DNA of 38,835 bases from Fulvivirga imtechensis AK7 (GTDB lineage: Bacteria; Bacteroidota; Bacteroidia; Cytophagales; Cyclobacteriaceae): contig NZ_AMZN01000023.1 of the NCBI RefSeq assembly GCF_000331535.1, forward strand, positions 1 through 38,835, written 5' to 3'. The translations under genes and the position numbers were made by a program. Below the pieces are notes generated by a model. The model had not been told where the DNA came from. It ran no database searches and worked only from the letters and a program-made list of their open reading frames with translations. This document shows, piece by piece, positions 22,982-31,804 of the stretch (its first letter is position 1; every line of letters begins with the position of its first letter).

Positions 22982-25294
22982 ATGCCTAAGAATTTAGTTA
23001 TAGTTGAGTCTCCTGCAAAGGCAAAAACCATCGAAGGTTATCTCGGCAAAGATTACAAAGTAGCATCCAGCTATGGTCATGTCAGGGATTTACCCAAAGG
23101 TGATAAAGCCATTGATATCCAACATGGTTTCAAACCTACCTATGAAATAAGCGCTGATAAGAAAGAGGTCGTAAAGCAACTGAAAAAATTAGTCAAAGAT
23201 GCGGAAACCATATACCTCGCGAGTGATGATGACCGTGAAGGGGAGGCTATTTCCTGGCATCTTAAAGAAGCACTGAAGCTGGATGATGCCAAGACTAGGC
23301 GCATAGTTTTTCGGGAAATCACAAGAAATGCAATTGAAAATGCCATAAAAAATCCGAGGGGCATCGACCTTGACCTGGTGAATGCACAGCAGGCAAGAAG
23401 GGTGCTGGACAGGCTCGTTGGTTTTGAACTATCTCCTATCTTATGGAAGAAGATAAAAACCGGGCTGTCGGCAGGACGGGTACAATCCGTGGCTGTGAGG
23501 CTTGTTGTAGAGCGGGAGAGGGAAATTGATAAGTTCAAAGCTACTCCAAGCTACAAGATCACTGCTACCTTCGATCTGGGAGGAGGTAAGCTTCTGCACG
23601 CGGAACTACCCAGGAAATTTGATACTGAGGAAGAAGCAACAGAATTTTTGGAAGCTTGTAAGGGAGCAGAATTTTCCATTGTAGACCTACAGAAAAAGCC
23701 TTCAAAAAAATCTCCCGCTCCACCGTTTACTACGTCTACCTTACAGCAGGAAGCCAGCAGGAAGCTGGGCTTTTCTGTATCGCAGACTATGACGATTGCA
23801 CAAAAACTTTACGAGGCAGGTATAATATCTTATATGAGAACGGACTCTGTGAACCTGTCACAAGAGGCAATTAATGGAGCCGTTGCCGAGATCAAAAAGG
23901 AGTTTGGCGACAATTTTGTGAAAGTCAGAGCCTATAAAACAAAATCCGGTTCGGCACAGGAAGCCCACGAAGCCATTCGTCCTACCGATTTTGCTATGAC
24001 CGATCCAGGTGTGGATAGAAATGGTCAGCGGTTATACGAGTTGATCTGGAAAAGGGCAATTGCTTCGCAAATGGCTGATGCTCAAATTGAAAAAACAACG
24101 GCTACTATTGGCATATCAACAGTACCACAACAATTAGTTGCTACCGGTGAAGTGATTAAGTTTGAAGGGTTCCTATCTGTATACCTGGAGTCTACAGATG
24201 ATGAAGAGGAGGGCGAGGAGCAAAAAGGAATGCTGCCACCGTTAAACGTGGGGCAGCAGCTCACCCTTGATGAAATGAAAGCACGCCAGGGCTTCAGCAG
24301 GCCGCCTGCACGATATACAGAAGCTAGTCTGGTAAAGAAACTGGAGGAAATGGGCATAGGCAGACCATCTACATATGCGCCCACAATTTCAACCATACAG
24401 AAGAGAAACTATGTGATCAAGGAGAATCGTGAAGGTACCGAGAGGAATTACATGGTAATGAGATTGAAAGATAACAGTATCCAATCCAAAACATTGACCG
24501 AGGTGGTAGGTACGGAGAAGAGCAAGCTTTTTCCTACAAACATCGCCATGGTAGTCAACGATTTTCTGGTAGAGCATTTTCCCAATGTTACTAACTATAG
24601 CTTTACCGCTGAGGTTGAAGAGCTATTTGATGAAATCGCCCGTGGAAAAACGGAGTGGGATAAGATGATCACTGATTTTTACAAGGAGTTTCATTCCAAA
24701 GTAGAGACCACTGAAAATATCGAGCGTTCTGCTGTACCTAAGTCCAGAGAGCTGGGTGTTGATCCGAAGTCTGGTAAGAAGGTAATTGCCCGGCTCGGAA
24801 GGTTTGGCCCTATAGTGCAGATTGGAGGCGATGATGAGGAGGAGAAACCGCAATACGCCAGCCTGAGAAAGGGGCAGTTCATTGAAAACATTACCATGAA
24901 AGATGCTATGGAGCTTTTTAAATTGCCCAGAGATCTTGGTGAATTCGAAGAAAAACCCATGCAGGTTGGTATTGGCAGGTTTGGCCCCTACGTGAAGCAC
25001 GACAATAAGTTCGTATCCATACCAAAAGACGATGATCCTTACAGTATAGATGCAGACCGGGCCATAGAACTGATCAGACAGAAGCGGGAAGCGGACGCCA
25101 ATAAATTCATCAAAACGTTTGAAGAAAATCCCGATGTTCAGGTGCTCAATGGTCGTTATGGCCCTTACATCAAGTTTGGTAAAAAGAATGTGAAAATTCC
25201 AAAAGGAAAAGAGCCAAAAGAGCTTACCCTTGAGGAATGTATAGAGCTGGCGGAAAAGACACCTGAGAAAAAGGGACGAGTACGTAAAAAATAA
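22982..25294 (+). CDS. topA: DNA topoisomerase I
   Basis: A 770-aa type IA topoisomerase that relaxes negative supercoils through a 5' phosphotyrosine. The Toprim domain opens with 'LVIVESPAKAKTIEGYLG' and has the acidic triad in 'SDDDREGEAISWHL' (near 80-90). The active-site tyrosine is Y284 in 'IISYMRTDSVNLS'. 'QEAHEAIRPT' and 'GIGRPSTYAPTI' complete the core. The C-terminus (about 580-770) has no Cys4 zinc ribbons as in E. coli TopA; instead it has at least three repeats built around 'GRFGP' or 'GRYGP' ('LGRFGPIVQIG', 'IGRFGPYVKHD', 'NGRYGPYIKFG'), the topoisomerase C-terminal repeat type seen in Bacteroidota and others. It ends with a basic tail and is followed by cobB after 9 bp. Confidence 0.97.
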   Translation: MPKNLVIVESPAKAKTIEGYLGKDYKVASSYGHVRDLPKGDKAIDIQHGFKPTYEISADKKEVVKQLKKLVKDAETIYLASDDDREGEAISWHLKEALKLDDAKTRRIVFREITRNAIENAIKNPRGIDLDLVNAQQARRVLDRLVGFELSPILWKKIKTGLSAGRVQSVAVRLVVEREREIDKFKATPSYKITATFDLGGGKLLHAELPRKFDTEEEATEFLEACKGAEFSIVDLQKKPSKKSPAPPFTTSTLQQEASRKLGFSVSQTMTIAQKLYEAGIISYMRTDSVNLSQEAINGAVAEIKKEFGDNFVKVRAYKTKSGSAQEAHEAIRPTDFAMTDPGVDRNGQRLYELIWKRAIASQMADAQIEKTTATIGISTVPQQLVATGEVIKFEGFLSVYLESTDDEEEGEEQKGMLPPLNVGQQLTLDEMKARQGFSRPPARYTEASLVKKLEEMGIGRPSTYAPTISTIQKRNYVIKENREGTERNYMVMRLKDNSIQSKTLTEVVGTEKSKLFPTNIAMVVNDFLVEHFPNVTNYSFTAEVEELFDEIARGKTEWDKMITDFYKEFHSKVETTENIERSAVPKSRELGVDPKSGKKVIARLGRFGPIVQIGGDDEEEKPQYASLRKGQFIENITMKDAMELFKLPRDLGEFEEKPMQVGIGRFGPYVKHDNKFVSIPKDDDPYSIDADRAIELIRQKREADANKFIKTFEENPDVQVLNGRYGPYIKFGKKNVKIPKGKEPKELTLEECIELAEKTPEKKGRVRKK

Positions 25295-25303
25295 AGGACT
25301 GCT

Positions 25304-25996
25304 ATGCAAAAGGTTGTCGTTCTTACCGGAGCAGGAATAAGCGCTGAGAGCGGCATCCCCACCTTCAGGGATGCCGATGGCCTTTGGGAGGGACATGACG
25401 TTATGGAAGTGGCCTCACCGCAGGGATGGGAGCGAAATCAGGAACTTGTGCTTCATTTCTATAACGAACGGAGAAAAACGGCACTAAACGCAAAGCCCAA
25501 TACAGGGCATCTTGCCCTGGCAAAGATGGAAGAAGATTTTGATGTAACGATCATTACCCAAAATATTGATAATCTCCATGAAAAAGCCGGTTCCTCAAAA
25601 GTAATTCACCTCCACGGACAATTATTTCAATCCAGAAGCACGGCTGATGAAAACCTCATTTATGATATGGAGGGATGGGAGCTGAAATTGGGTGACCTTT
25701 GTGAGAGAGGGTCTCAATTGCGTCCCAATGTGGTGTGGTTTGGAGAAATGGTGCCGATGATGGAAGTGGCAGCCGAAGAAGTCTACAAGGCGGATATTTT
25801 CATCGTTGCCGGTACTTCACTGGTCGTATATCCTGCAGCAGGTTTGCTAAGCCTGGCTGCCGATGAAATTCCCAAATATGTGATCGACCCTAAAATTCCT
25901 ATTGTAGAAAAACGCCCTAACCTGTACTTTGTAGAGGAAAAGGCAAGCACAGGTGTTGAAAGAGTAAGACAACTGCTTCTCGCTGGCTTAACTTAA
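25304..25996 (+). CDS. cobB: Sirtuin (NAD-dependent deacylase), zinc cysteines missing
   Basis: A 230-aa sirtuin that uses NAD+ to remove acyl groups from lysines. NAD-binding motifs are 'LTGAGISAESGIPTFRD' and 'TQNIDNLHEKAG'; the catalytic histidine is H104 in 'HLHGQ'. Y53 and R56 in 'FYNERR' match the Tyr/Arg pair that gives E. coli CobB and SIRT5 affinity for succinyl and malonyl lysines. The zinc module is degenerate: where two CxxC pairs are expected, the sequence reads 'QLFQSRSTADE' and 'LGDLCERGSQLRPNVVWFGE', with a single cysteine. This form occurs, as far as I recall, in other Bacteroidota sirtuins, so the fold is probably stable without zinc. It lies 9 bp after topA and is likely cotranscribed. 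Confidence 0.93.
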   Translation: MQKVVVLTGAGISAESGIPTFRDADGLWEGHDVMEVASPQGWERNQELVLHFYNERRKTALNAKPNTGHLALAKMEEDFDVTIITQNIDNLHEKAGSSKVIHLHGQLFQSRSTADENLIYDMEGWELKLGDLCERGSQLRPNVVWFGEMVPMMEVAAEEVYKADIFIVAGTSLVVYPAAGLLSLAADEIPKYVIDPKIPIVEKRPNLYFVEEKASTGVERVRQLLLAGLT

Positions 25997-26007
25997 CGTG
26001 AGTGCGA

Positions 26008-26085
26008 TAGTAACCGATTAAAGGTAGGCATATCAGAGAGCAAAAAAAACTCTTTTTAAGGTTATTCTGAATGAATTTAGCAATC
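26008..26085 (+). repeat. Dispersed intergenic repeat, copy 1
   Basis: Shares the order 'ACCGATT-AAGGTA-GCAT-TCAGA', then 'CTCTTTTTAAGGT-ATTCTG', with 33119-33187, with small indels between the blocks. Both copies are on the plus strand in intergenic DNA downstream of plus-strand reading (cobB) or between genes. Confidence 0.5.
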
Positions 26086-26129
26086 ATACACTAGAGTATC
26101 TCATTTTGCAGTTCGTATTGTCGTTCTTC

Positions 26130-26262
26130 CACTTAATACTCACGACTCAGTACTCACGACTTTTTTTGCCAAATTCCCCAGTGTCATCGGATGAGATTTG
26201 CTTTGAGAAGACATTCATCCGATGAAGCTTTGCACTTCCGTCTTCGGTCTTCGGTCTTCCGG
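26130..26262. repeat. Low-complexity direct repeats with a 10-bp hairpin
   Basis: TACTCACGAC is repeated at 26137-26146 and 26151-26160. Four 7-bp units of CTTC(C/G)G(T/G) type follow at 26235-26262. Between them CATCGGATGA (26185-26194) is perfectly inverted as TCATCCGATG (26215-26224) with a 20-base loop. The block lies between the converging cobB and TlpA genes; the hairpin lacks a T tract, so it is not a clear terminator. Confidence 0.5.
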
Positions 26263-26285
26263 CCCTTTTTGCCAACTGCCGACTT

Positions 26286-26867
26286 TCACAACTCCACCTT
26301 TTCCGCCTCCTCTTTCATGAATTTGATGAACGATTTGGTGTTATACTTAGCCATTCCTACTTTTTTAGACACAATACGACCATCCGCTGAGATCACAAAA
26401 GTGGTAGGTATGGAAGGGCTCCTGTATATATCTGGCACCCTGCTGGCTGCCATGTAAACAGGGAATGTATAACCTTTCTTTTCTATGAATTTTTTAGGTT
26501 TCACTTCTGAGTCATCCATGGAGAGCATGATAAATACAATATCATCACTTTTTACTTCCTCGTATAATTCCTGGATGCCCGGCATTTCTGCAACACACGG
26601 AGGGCACCAAGTTGCCCATAAGTTCATAAAGATCACCTTACCTTTGTAATCTTCGAGGTTAATGGTCTTTCCCTCAAGATCCTTCAACATAAAGTTGTAG
26701 TCTGCTACATCCTTTTTTCCGGCTTCCAATTCCGTATCCGCGGTGATCAGTCCTGTGGTAAGGATAGCTCTTTGAGCCAGAGCCGCCACATCGGTATAAA
26801 GACCAGTGAAATATAGAAATAAAACGATGATGAGGAATATACCCCACTCCTTAAGTTGCTTTTTCAT
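26286..26867 (-). CDS. TlpA-family thioredoxin-like protein, membrane-anchored
   Basis: A 193-aa protein with one N-terminal transmembrane helix (about residues 9-24) and a periplasmic thioredoxin-fold domain (about 55-190). The active site is C88-P-P-C91 in 'LWATWCPPCVAEMP', and the cis-proline region is 'SIPTTFVI'. TlpA/ResA proteins reduce disulfides in the periplasm, for example in cytochrome c maturation; in Bacteroidota many copies have unassigned clients. No cytochrome or Ccs gene is adjacent. It is convergent with cobB across a repeat-filled 289-bp gap and divergent from tex. Confidence 0.92.
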   Translation of the reverse strand: MKKQLKEWGIFLIIVLFLYFTGLYTDVAALAQRAILTTGLITADTELEAGKKDVADYNFMLKDLEGKTINLEDYKGKVIFMNLWATWCPPCVAEMPGIQELYEEVKSDDIVFIMLSMDDSEVKPKKFIEKKGYTFPVYMAASRVPDIYRSPSIPTTFVISADGRIVSKKVGMAKYNTKSFIKFMKEEAEKVEL

Positions 26868-26918
26868 ACATGTGAAGATAACACTTTTTTGAACGCTGTA
26901 TTGTCACCAATGTTACAT

Positions 26919-27030
26919 AACAGTTCTCAGTCTCAGTTTAACAGTTTGCCGTTCACAGTTCCCAGTTCACAGTTTATTGGTTCGGATTCCGGCACCCAGT
27001 ACCCCAGCAACAAGAAACCAGTAACCAGAA
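26919..27030. repeat. Degenerate CAGTT-rich low-complexity repeat
   Basis: Between the divergent TlpA and tex genes, seven CAGT words in 58 bases (26919-26976) form a degenerate array of 'CAGTT(C/T)' units, followed by 'CCAGTA/CCAGCA/CCAGTAACC' variants to about 27030. No protein or structural role is evident. Similar 'acagttcccagttcacag' tracts are familiar from intergenic regions of Bacteroidota genomes. Confidence 0.5.
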
Positions 27031-27076
27031 AAAAACTTTTTTCCCTTTACCTCCGGTCGTCTATTTCTTAATTTTA

Positions 27077-27084
27077 TATTTTTG
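27077..27084 (+). promoter_or_regulatory. Possible -7 promoter box for tex
   Basis: TATTTTTG fits the Bacteroidota -7 consensus TAnnTTTG and lies 37 bases before the tex ATG, giving a leader of about 30 bases. A clear TTTG at the -33 position was not found. Confidence 0.35.
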
Positions 27085-27121
27085 TCGGCTTCAAAATTAA
27101 TTCAAGTATAAACGATAGTCA

Positions 27122-29353
27122 ATGGATAAGAATATTTCAATAGTTGCTGTAGAGCTGGGGATCAGGGAAAAACAAGTAAGCTCGGTGGTAGATTTGCTGG
27201 ATGAAGGTGGTACCGTGCCATTCATTTCAAGGTATAGAAAAGAGATGACGGGAAGTTTGGATGAAGTGGCCATAACTGCCATCAGGGATAGGATTACCCA
27301 ATTGAGAGATCTGGACAAAAGAAGAGAAGCAATCTTAAAATCTATTGAAAAGCAGGAGAAGCTGACACCCGAACTGGAAAAGGCTATTAACGAAGCACAA
27401 ACTTTGGCTGAGTTGGAAGACATCTATCTCCCATATAAGCCAAAGAGAAAGACCAGGGCCACCGTGGCGAGGGAGAAGGGACTGGAGCCATTGGCCAAAC
27501 AGATATTTGACCAGGAAAATATTGATGTACAGCAGCTTGCCAGTCAATTTATAAGTGAAGAAAAAGAGGTGGCAAATGAGGAGGAAGCGCTTCAGGGCGC
27601 TCGCGATATAATAGCGGAATGGATGAATGAAGACCAGGAGACCAGAAAGCGCATGCGGCAGCTCTTCGAGAAGGACGGTGTCATCACCTCCAGGGTTATA
27701 AAAGGCAAAGAAGAGGAAGGTCAGAAATACAAAGATTATTTTGAGTGGGAGGAGCCCATTGCCAAGACACCATCGCACCGGCTATTGGCGATGAGAAGGG
27801 GTGAAAAGGAAATGATCCTTTCTTTGGATATATGTCCTGACGAGGCAAGCGGGGTGCAGTTACTGGAAAAACTATTTGTAAAAGGTTATAACCAGGCTTC
27901 TGAACAGGTGAAAATGGCCGCAACAGATTGCTACAAACGACTTCTGAAACCCTCTATGGAAACAGAGATCAGGATCAATTCCAAGACCAAAGCCGATGAA
28001 GAAGCCATTCGGGTATTTGCTGACAACCTGCGACAGCTATTGCTGGCAGCGCCATTAGGGCAGATGAATGTATTGGCGCTTGACCCGGGTTTCAGAACCG
28101 GGTGCAAAGTAGTGGTGCTGGACAAGCAGGGAAAATTGCTGCACAATGATGCCATCTATCCGAACGAACCTCAGAGGAAAGTTGCTGAGTCAGGTGCTTT
28201 GATCAAATACTTGTGTGAAAAGTATAATGTAGAGGCCATAGCCATAGGAAATGGGACAGCCAGCAGGGAAACAGAAAGCTTCGTGAGAAACCTGGGGCTT
28301 CCTAAAAATATCCTGGTACTCATGGTCAATGAAAGTGGTGCGTCTGTTTATTCTGCTTCTGACGTGGCCAGAGATGAGTTTCCTGATCATGATGTAACAG
28401 TAAGGGGAGCAGTGTCCATCGGGCGAAGACTGATGGATCCCCTGGCCGAATTAGTAAAGATCGATCCCAAATCCATCGGAGTAGGTCAGTATCAGCATGA
28501 TGTAGATCAAAATGCATTAAAACACAGCCTTGATGATGTGGTAATGAGCTGTGTGAATTCCGTGGGAGTGGAGCTAAATACGGCCAGCAAGGAGCTGCTG
28601 AGCTATGTTTCTGGTCTGGGTCCTCAACTTGCCAAATCCATAGTGCAATTCCGAAATGAAAATGGTCCCTTCAAGGATAGAAAATCCCTCACCAAAGTCA
28701 GCAGGTTGGGCGATAAAGCATTTGAGCAGGCGGCTGGTTTCCTGCGAATAAGAGGCGCTAAAAACCCTCTGGACCAGTCAGCGGTGCACCCCGAAAGCTA
28801 CCATATAGTTGAAAGTATGGCTGCTGACCTTGGCTGCTCAGTGCAAGACCTGATCGATGATGTTACTTTGCGAAATAAGATCGACCTTAAGAAATATGTT
28901 ACGGATACTGTGGGGCTTCCAACGTTAACCGATATCCTGGACGAATTAGCAAAACCGGGGCGGGACCCCAGGGAGACTTTTGAGGCATTTAGCTTCCAGG
29001 AAGGGATCAACAATATGGAAGACCTTCGTGTAGGAATGGTATTGCCCGGAATCGTGACCAATATTACCAATTTCGGTGCATTTGTTGATATTGGCGTTCA
29101 TCAGGATGGACTCGTACACGTCAGCCATCTATCGGATTCTTTCGTGAAAAATCCCGCTGAAGTAGTATCGGTTCAGCAAAAGGTGACAGTTACAGTAGTG
29201 GAAGTAGATATCAACCGTAAGCGTATCGCATTGTCTATGAAGAGCGATCCCTTTGGAAAGCAGCCGGCTAAGCCAAAGAAGAAGCAGGAAAACCTTCCGG
29301 AAGGTGACCTTCAGGAAAAGCTCAACAAGCTCAAAGGGCTATTTAATGGATAA
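27122..29353 (+). CDS. tex: Tex family RNA-binding transcription accessory protein
   Basis: A 743-aa Tex protein. In order: an N-terminal helical domain ('VVDLLDEGGTVPFISRYRKEMTGSLDE', a Tex hallmark), a YqgF/RuvC-like domain ('NVLALDPGFRTGCKVVVLD', about 318-440), a helix-hairpin-helix region ('LSYVSGLGPQLAKSIVQFR', about 495-560) and a C-terminal S1 RNA-binding domain ('GMVLPGIVTNITNFGAFVDIGVHQDGLVH', about 635-705), then a basic tail. Length and order agree with E. coli YhgF. Tex proteins bind nucleic acid and affect transcription and stress tolerance; the exact reaction is not settled. It is divergent from the TlpA gene, with 57 bp to the next gene downstream. Confidence 0.96.
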   Translation: MDKNISIVAVELGIREKQVSSVVDLLDEGGTVPFISRYRKEMTGSLDEVAITAIRDRITQLRDLDKRREAILKSIEKQEKLTPELEKAINEAQTLAELEDIYLPYKPKRKTRATVAREKGLEPLAKQIFDQENIDVQQLASQFISEEKEVANEEEALQGARDIIAEWMNEDQETRKRMRQLFEKDGVITSRVIKGKEEEGQKYKDYFEWEEPIAKTPSHRLLAMRRGEKEMILSLDICPDEASGVQLLEKLFVKGYNQASEQVKMAATDCYKRLLKPSMETEIRINSKTKADEEAIRVFADNLRQLLLAAPLGQMNVLALDPGFRTGCKVVVLDKQGKLLHNDAIYPNEPQRKVAESGALIKYLCEKYNVEAIAIGNGTASRETESFVRNLGLPKNILVLMVNESGASVYSASDVARDEFPDHDVTVRGAVSIGRRLMDPLAELVKIDPKSIGVGQYQHDVDQNALKHSLDDVVMSCVNSVGVELNTASKELLSYVSGLGPQLAKSIVQFRNENGPFKDRKSLTKVSRLGDKAFEQAAGFLRIRGAKNPLDQSAVHPESYHIVESMAADLGCSVQDLIDDVTLRNKIDLKKYVTDTVGLPTLTDILDELAKPGRDPRETFEAFSFQEGINNMEDLRVGMVLPGIVTNITNFGAFVDIGVHQDGLVHVSHLSDSFVKNPAEVVSVQQKVTVTVVEVDINRKRIALSMKSDPFGKQPAKPKKKQENLPEGDLQEKLNKLKGLFNG

Positions 29354-29410
29354 TTGCTGAAAAAGGATAGAAAAATCATTAAATTGCTTTCTGAATAGTT
29401 GGTTTATATT

Positions 29411-31219
29411 ATGAAAAAAGCAATTCTGGTATTGATTTTAGTGCCTCTCATCACCGTGTGTGCAGAGGCACAAAAGGTGAAGTACAAAGATCTTTATTAT
29501 TTACTGGACACCAGAAAGTATGACGAAGCTGAGCCATTTCTCAGGGAATTTTTATCGGACCCTAAGAATGTGGATCATACCAATGCAAACTTTCAAATGG
29601 CAGTGATCTATCAGGAGAAGGCAAAAAAAAATGATGTCCTTCAGGAAACTGAAATACTCAAATACAATATTGATTCCGCGATCATCTACTACCAAAAAAC
29701 CCTTACTTATCTGGACGAGAAGGAGATCAAGCGCAATGATGAGTATTATCAGGCGTATAAAAGAAGAGATATCAGAACGGGGAAATTCGGTATAAAACTC
29801 GCTGATATTCAATTCGACATAGAAAAGAAGATCGAAGGGCTGAAGGGGCAAAAAGAGAGAATATCCGAACTCAAGAACTATTACGAGCAGATGCAGCAAT
29901 ATTATGCTGCTGCACAGCAGGGGTTTAATGGTTTACAAGCCAACTATCCGAACAGGAAAATACTTTTTTTGAGAGCTGATAATAAGCTGCTTGATGATTT
30001 CGATGTGATCAAAAAGAATTATCTGCAAGCTATTGAGAACTTTGACAAATATAAGTCGGCATTGGGTAAAGTAGTAGGAAGCGGATATGATCAGTCGCTA
30101 CGCCAGAAGCAGATCATAGACTATAAGAATGATGGCAAAAGTACCCCGGAATACCTTTCAGATAATATTGACTTTTGGGATTTTTCCACCTGGCTCGATC
30201 AGGCCAAAGCCGATGTCAGAGAGAAGATATTTCCGTTAAGGGAACAGCTCATGGTTTTTGACCAGTCGCTTAACAAGCTACGCGAGAAGATGGTGCAGGA
30301 CTCCTCTTCTGTTGCAGCGGATATTAATATGCCGCTTTATAGCAAGCTGAACAGCGAACTGTATGAGTTTGATAAAGAGCCACTTCCTGTAGCGATGTTT
30401 GACCTTAAGATAGCAGATCTTAAATTTAATTCCAGTGTGATTCAGAATAGAGATTACACAGATTCTTTGGATATTATGTATCAGTTGGAAGTAGTAGGCA
30501 ACAGGCTTCATCAACTCAATGCGATGGACAGCCTCGTCAATATCCTGGTGGGTAAAGATTTGGCTGAAGAATGTAAAAACTACAAGGAATATGTGGATGC
30601 CCAATTCGGAGGCGAAGCTGGTCTGCAGGCTTTTGTGAAGCAGAAGCTCGATTTTGTTATCGAGCAGAAAAGAGCCAGAAACACGGAATATGAGCGTATC
30701 AGGGAGAGGTCTCGCTGGTTGGTAGCTGAGAGCGACTCTATTCCACTGTTTGATATAAGGCAAGGCAACAGGTATATACCACTTGAAATCACTGACGAAA
30801 CCACAAGCGGCCTCTATTTCTCAGGAGAAAAGCCTGCGGAGGGCTATTTTTCTTTGGTGGAACGTACACGCGTACCTAAAGTGAATATCAAATTTGAAGT
30901 TAATTCCGAGTTTTTCAACAAGGCAAATATAGAAGGTATCTCCTCTAAAACAGTTATGGATGAGGCAGGGCAGATCTATTTTGTTGTTTTTTATACACCC
31001 AAACCAGAACAGGATACCTATGTTGCTACGATTAGCAAGATATATACTTCTGATGGCCTGGCATGGACGAAGAGCGTGGATTTGGCTATGACACCTAAAA
31101 ATTTCACCTATGAACAGCAGGCTGGTGAATTTATTGTGGAATATGACGCTGAAACGGGCACAAATGGTAATGCTTCAAAGACCCTGGTACTCGATAAGAA
31201 GGGAAATGTTAAAGAATGA
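29411..31219 (+). CDS. Uncharacterised exported 602-aa protein
   Basis: I do not recognise the family. The protein has a clear signal peptide ('MKKAILVLILVPLITVCAEAQ'), then a helix-rich region (about 25-330) with TPR-like character ('LLDTRKYDEAEPFLREFL', 'NFQMAVIYQEKAKKNDV') and a coiled-coil stretch near 130-180, and finally a beta-rich C-terminal part (about 440-600, 'GRLYFSGEKP'-like and 'FIVEYDAETGTNG' segments). It ends with charged residues. I chose the ATG at 29411; a TTG four codons upstream (29399) is less likely because it spoils the signal peptide start. It is probably periplasmic or surface-associated. It lies 57 bp after tex, and a functional link is not shown. It converges on the next gene. 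Confidence 0.8.
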   Translation: MKKAILVLILVPLITVCAEAQKVKYKDLYYLLDTRKYDEAEPFLREFLSDPKNVDHTNANFQMAVIYQEKAKKNDVLQETEILKYNIDSAIIYYQKTLTYLDEKEIKRNDEYYQAYKRRDIRTGKFGIKLADIQFDIEKKIEGLKGQKERISELKNYYEQMQQYYAAAQQGFNGLQANYPNRKILFLRADNKLLDDFDVIKKNYLQAIENFDKYKSALGKVVGSGYDQSLRQKQIIDYKNDGKSTPEYLSDNIDFWDFSTWLDQAKADVREKIFPLREQLMVFDQSLNKLREKMVQDSSSVAADINMPLYSKLNSELYEFDKEPLPVAMFDLKIADLKFNSSVIQNRDYTDSLDIMYQLEVVGNRLHQLNAMDSLVNILVGKDLAEECKNYKEYVDAQFGGEAGLQAFVKQKLDFVIEQKRARNTEYERIRERSRWLVAESDSIPLFDIRQGNRYIPLEITDETTSGLYFSGEKPAEGYFSLVERTRVPKVNIKFEVNSEFFNKANIEGISSKTVMDEAGQIYFVVFYTPKPEQDTYVATISKIYTSDGLAWTKSVDLAMTPKNFTYEQQAGEFIVEYDAETGTNGNASKTLVLDKKGNVKE

Positions 31220-31294
31220 GCAATAAAAAAAGGTTCTACTAAAAGAGTTGGCGGTTATGCTTTCACTTTTAATACAACCTTTAGACTTAAATTT

Positions 31295-31756
31295 TTATAG
31301 ATTTCCCGTTAGTTTTTTCCAATCCTGAAATCTCACATCAATACGGGTTTTAATTGCTTCGTAATTTTCCCAGGTATCTTTTACGTGATAGATGGAAGGT
31401 AATTTTTTCACCAACACCTCATCATAATCATTGCGGTAAAGCCCGCCCCCATAGTAGTAGTAGGTGAACATATTGCCGTGCTTATTAAAAAGCTCGTATC
31501 CCAGATATCCATCCCAGATCTCGCTCAGAATAGTACAGGATATTTCCCTCCTCTTGAATCTAAAGATCTGCATCTCTGCCTCATCTTCAAAATATTCGGA
31601 GTAAAGAGCTGTATCTATTATCCACCCCAGGTACATACCTATATGCACATAAGCCTGTTCAATTGGTAGTGAATCCGGAAAATTTCCAAGAAAGTGGCTC
31701 TTGGCATTGTCGTAAATAGTTTTTTGAATGTGGGATGATTTCTTGTCATTCGTCAT
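31295..31756 (-). CDS. Uncharacterised 153-aa cytoplasmic protein
   Basis: I do not recognise the family with confidence. The protein is 153 aa, lacks a signal peptide, and is rich in aromatic residues: 'AYVHIGMYLGWIIDTALYSEYFEDE' in the first half and 'GNMFTYYYYGGGLYRNDYDE' in the second. The pattern suggests a compact alpha/beta protein of the kind found among small immunity- or SMI1-like proteins, but that is only an impression. The ATG at 31756 is clear. The gene stands between the convergent 602-aa protein gene and the nucleoside-recognition gene, with about 48 bp to the latter's stop codon. Confidence 0.7.
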   Translation of the reverse strand: MTNDKKSSHIQKTIYDNAKSHFLGNFPDSLPIEQAYVHIGMYLGWIIDTALYSEYFEDEAEMQIFRFKRREISCTILSEIWDGYLGYELFNKHGNMFTYYYYGGGLYRNDYDEVLVKKLPSIYHVKDTWENYEAIKTRIDVRFQDWKKLTGNL

Positions 31757-31804
31757 ACGTGAACACTTTAAATAATAATCAGTATGAAATATAATTAAAT
31801 GAAC

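Noticed and set aside
24623-25396. 257-codon minus-strand open frame opposite topA and cobB
   Set aside because: Antisense to two well-identified genes, with low-complexity aromatic-rich sequence and no domain.
26185-26224. 10-bp hairpin as an intrinsic terminator for cobB
   Set aside because: The 20-base loop is long and no T tract follows on either strand; listed only as a hairpin in a repeat block.
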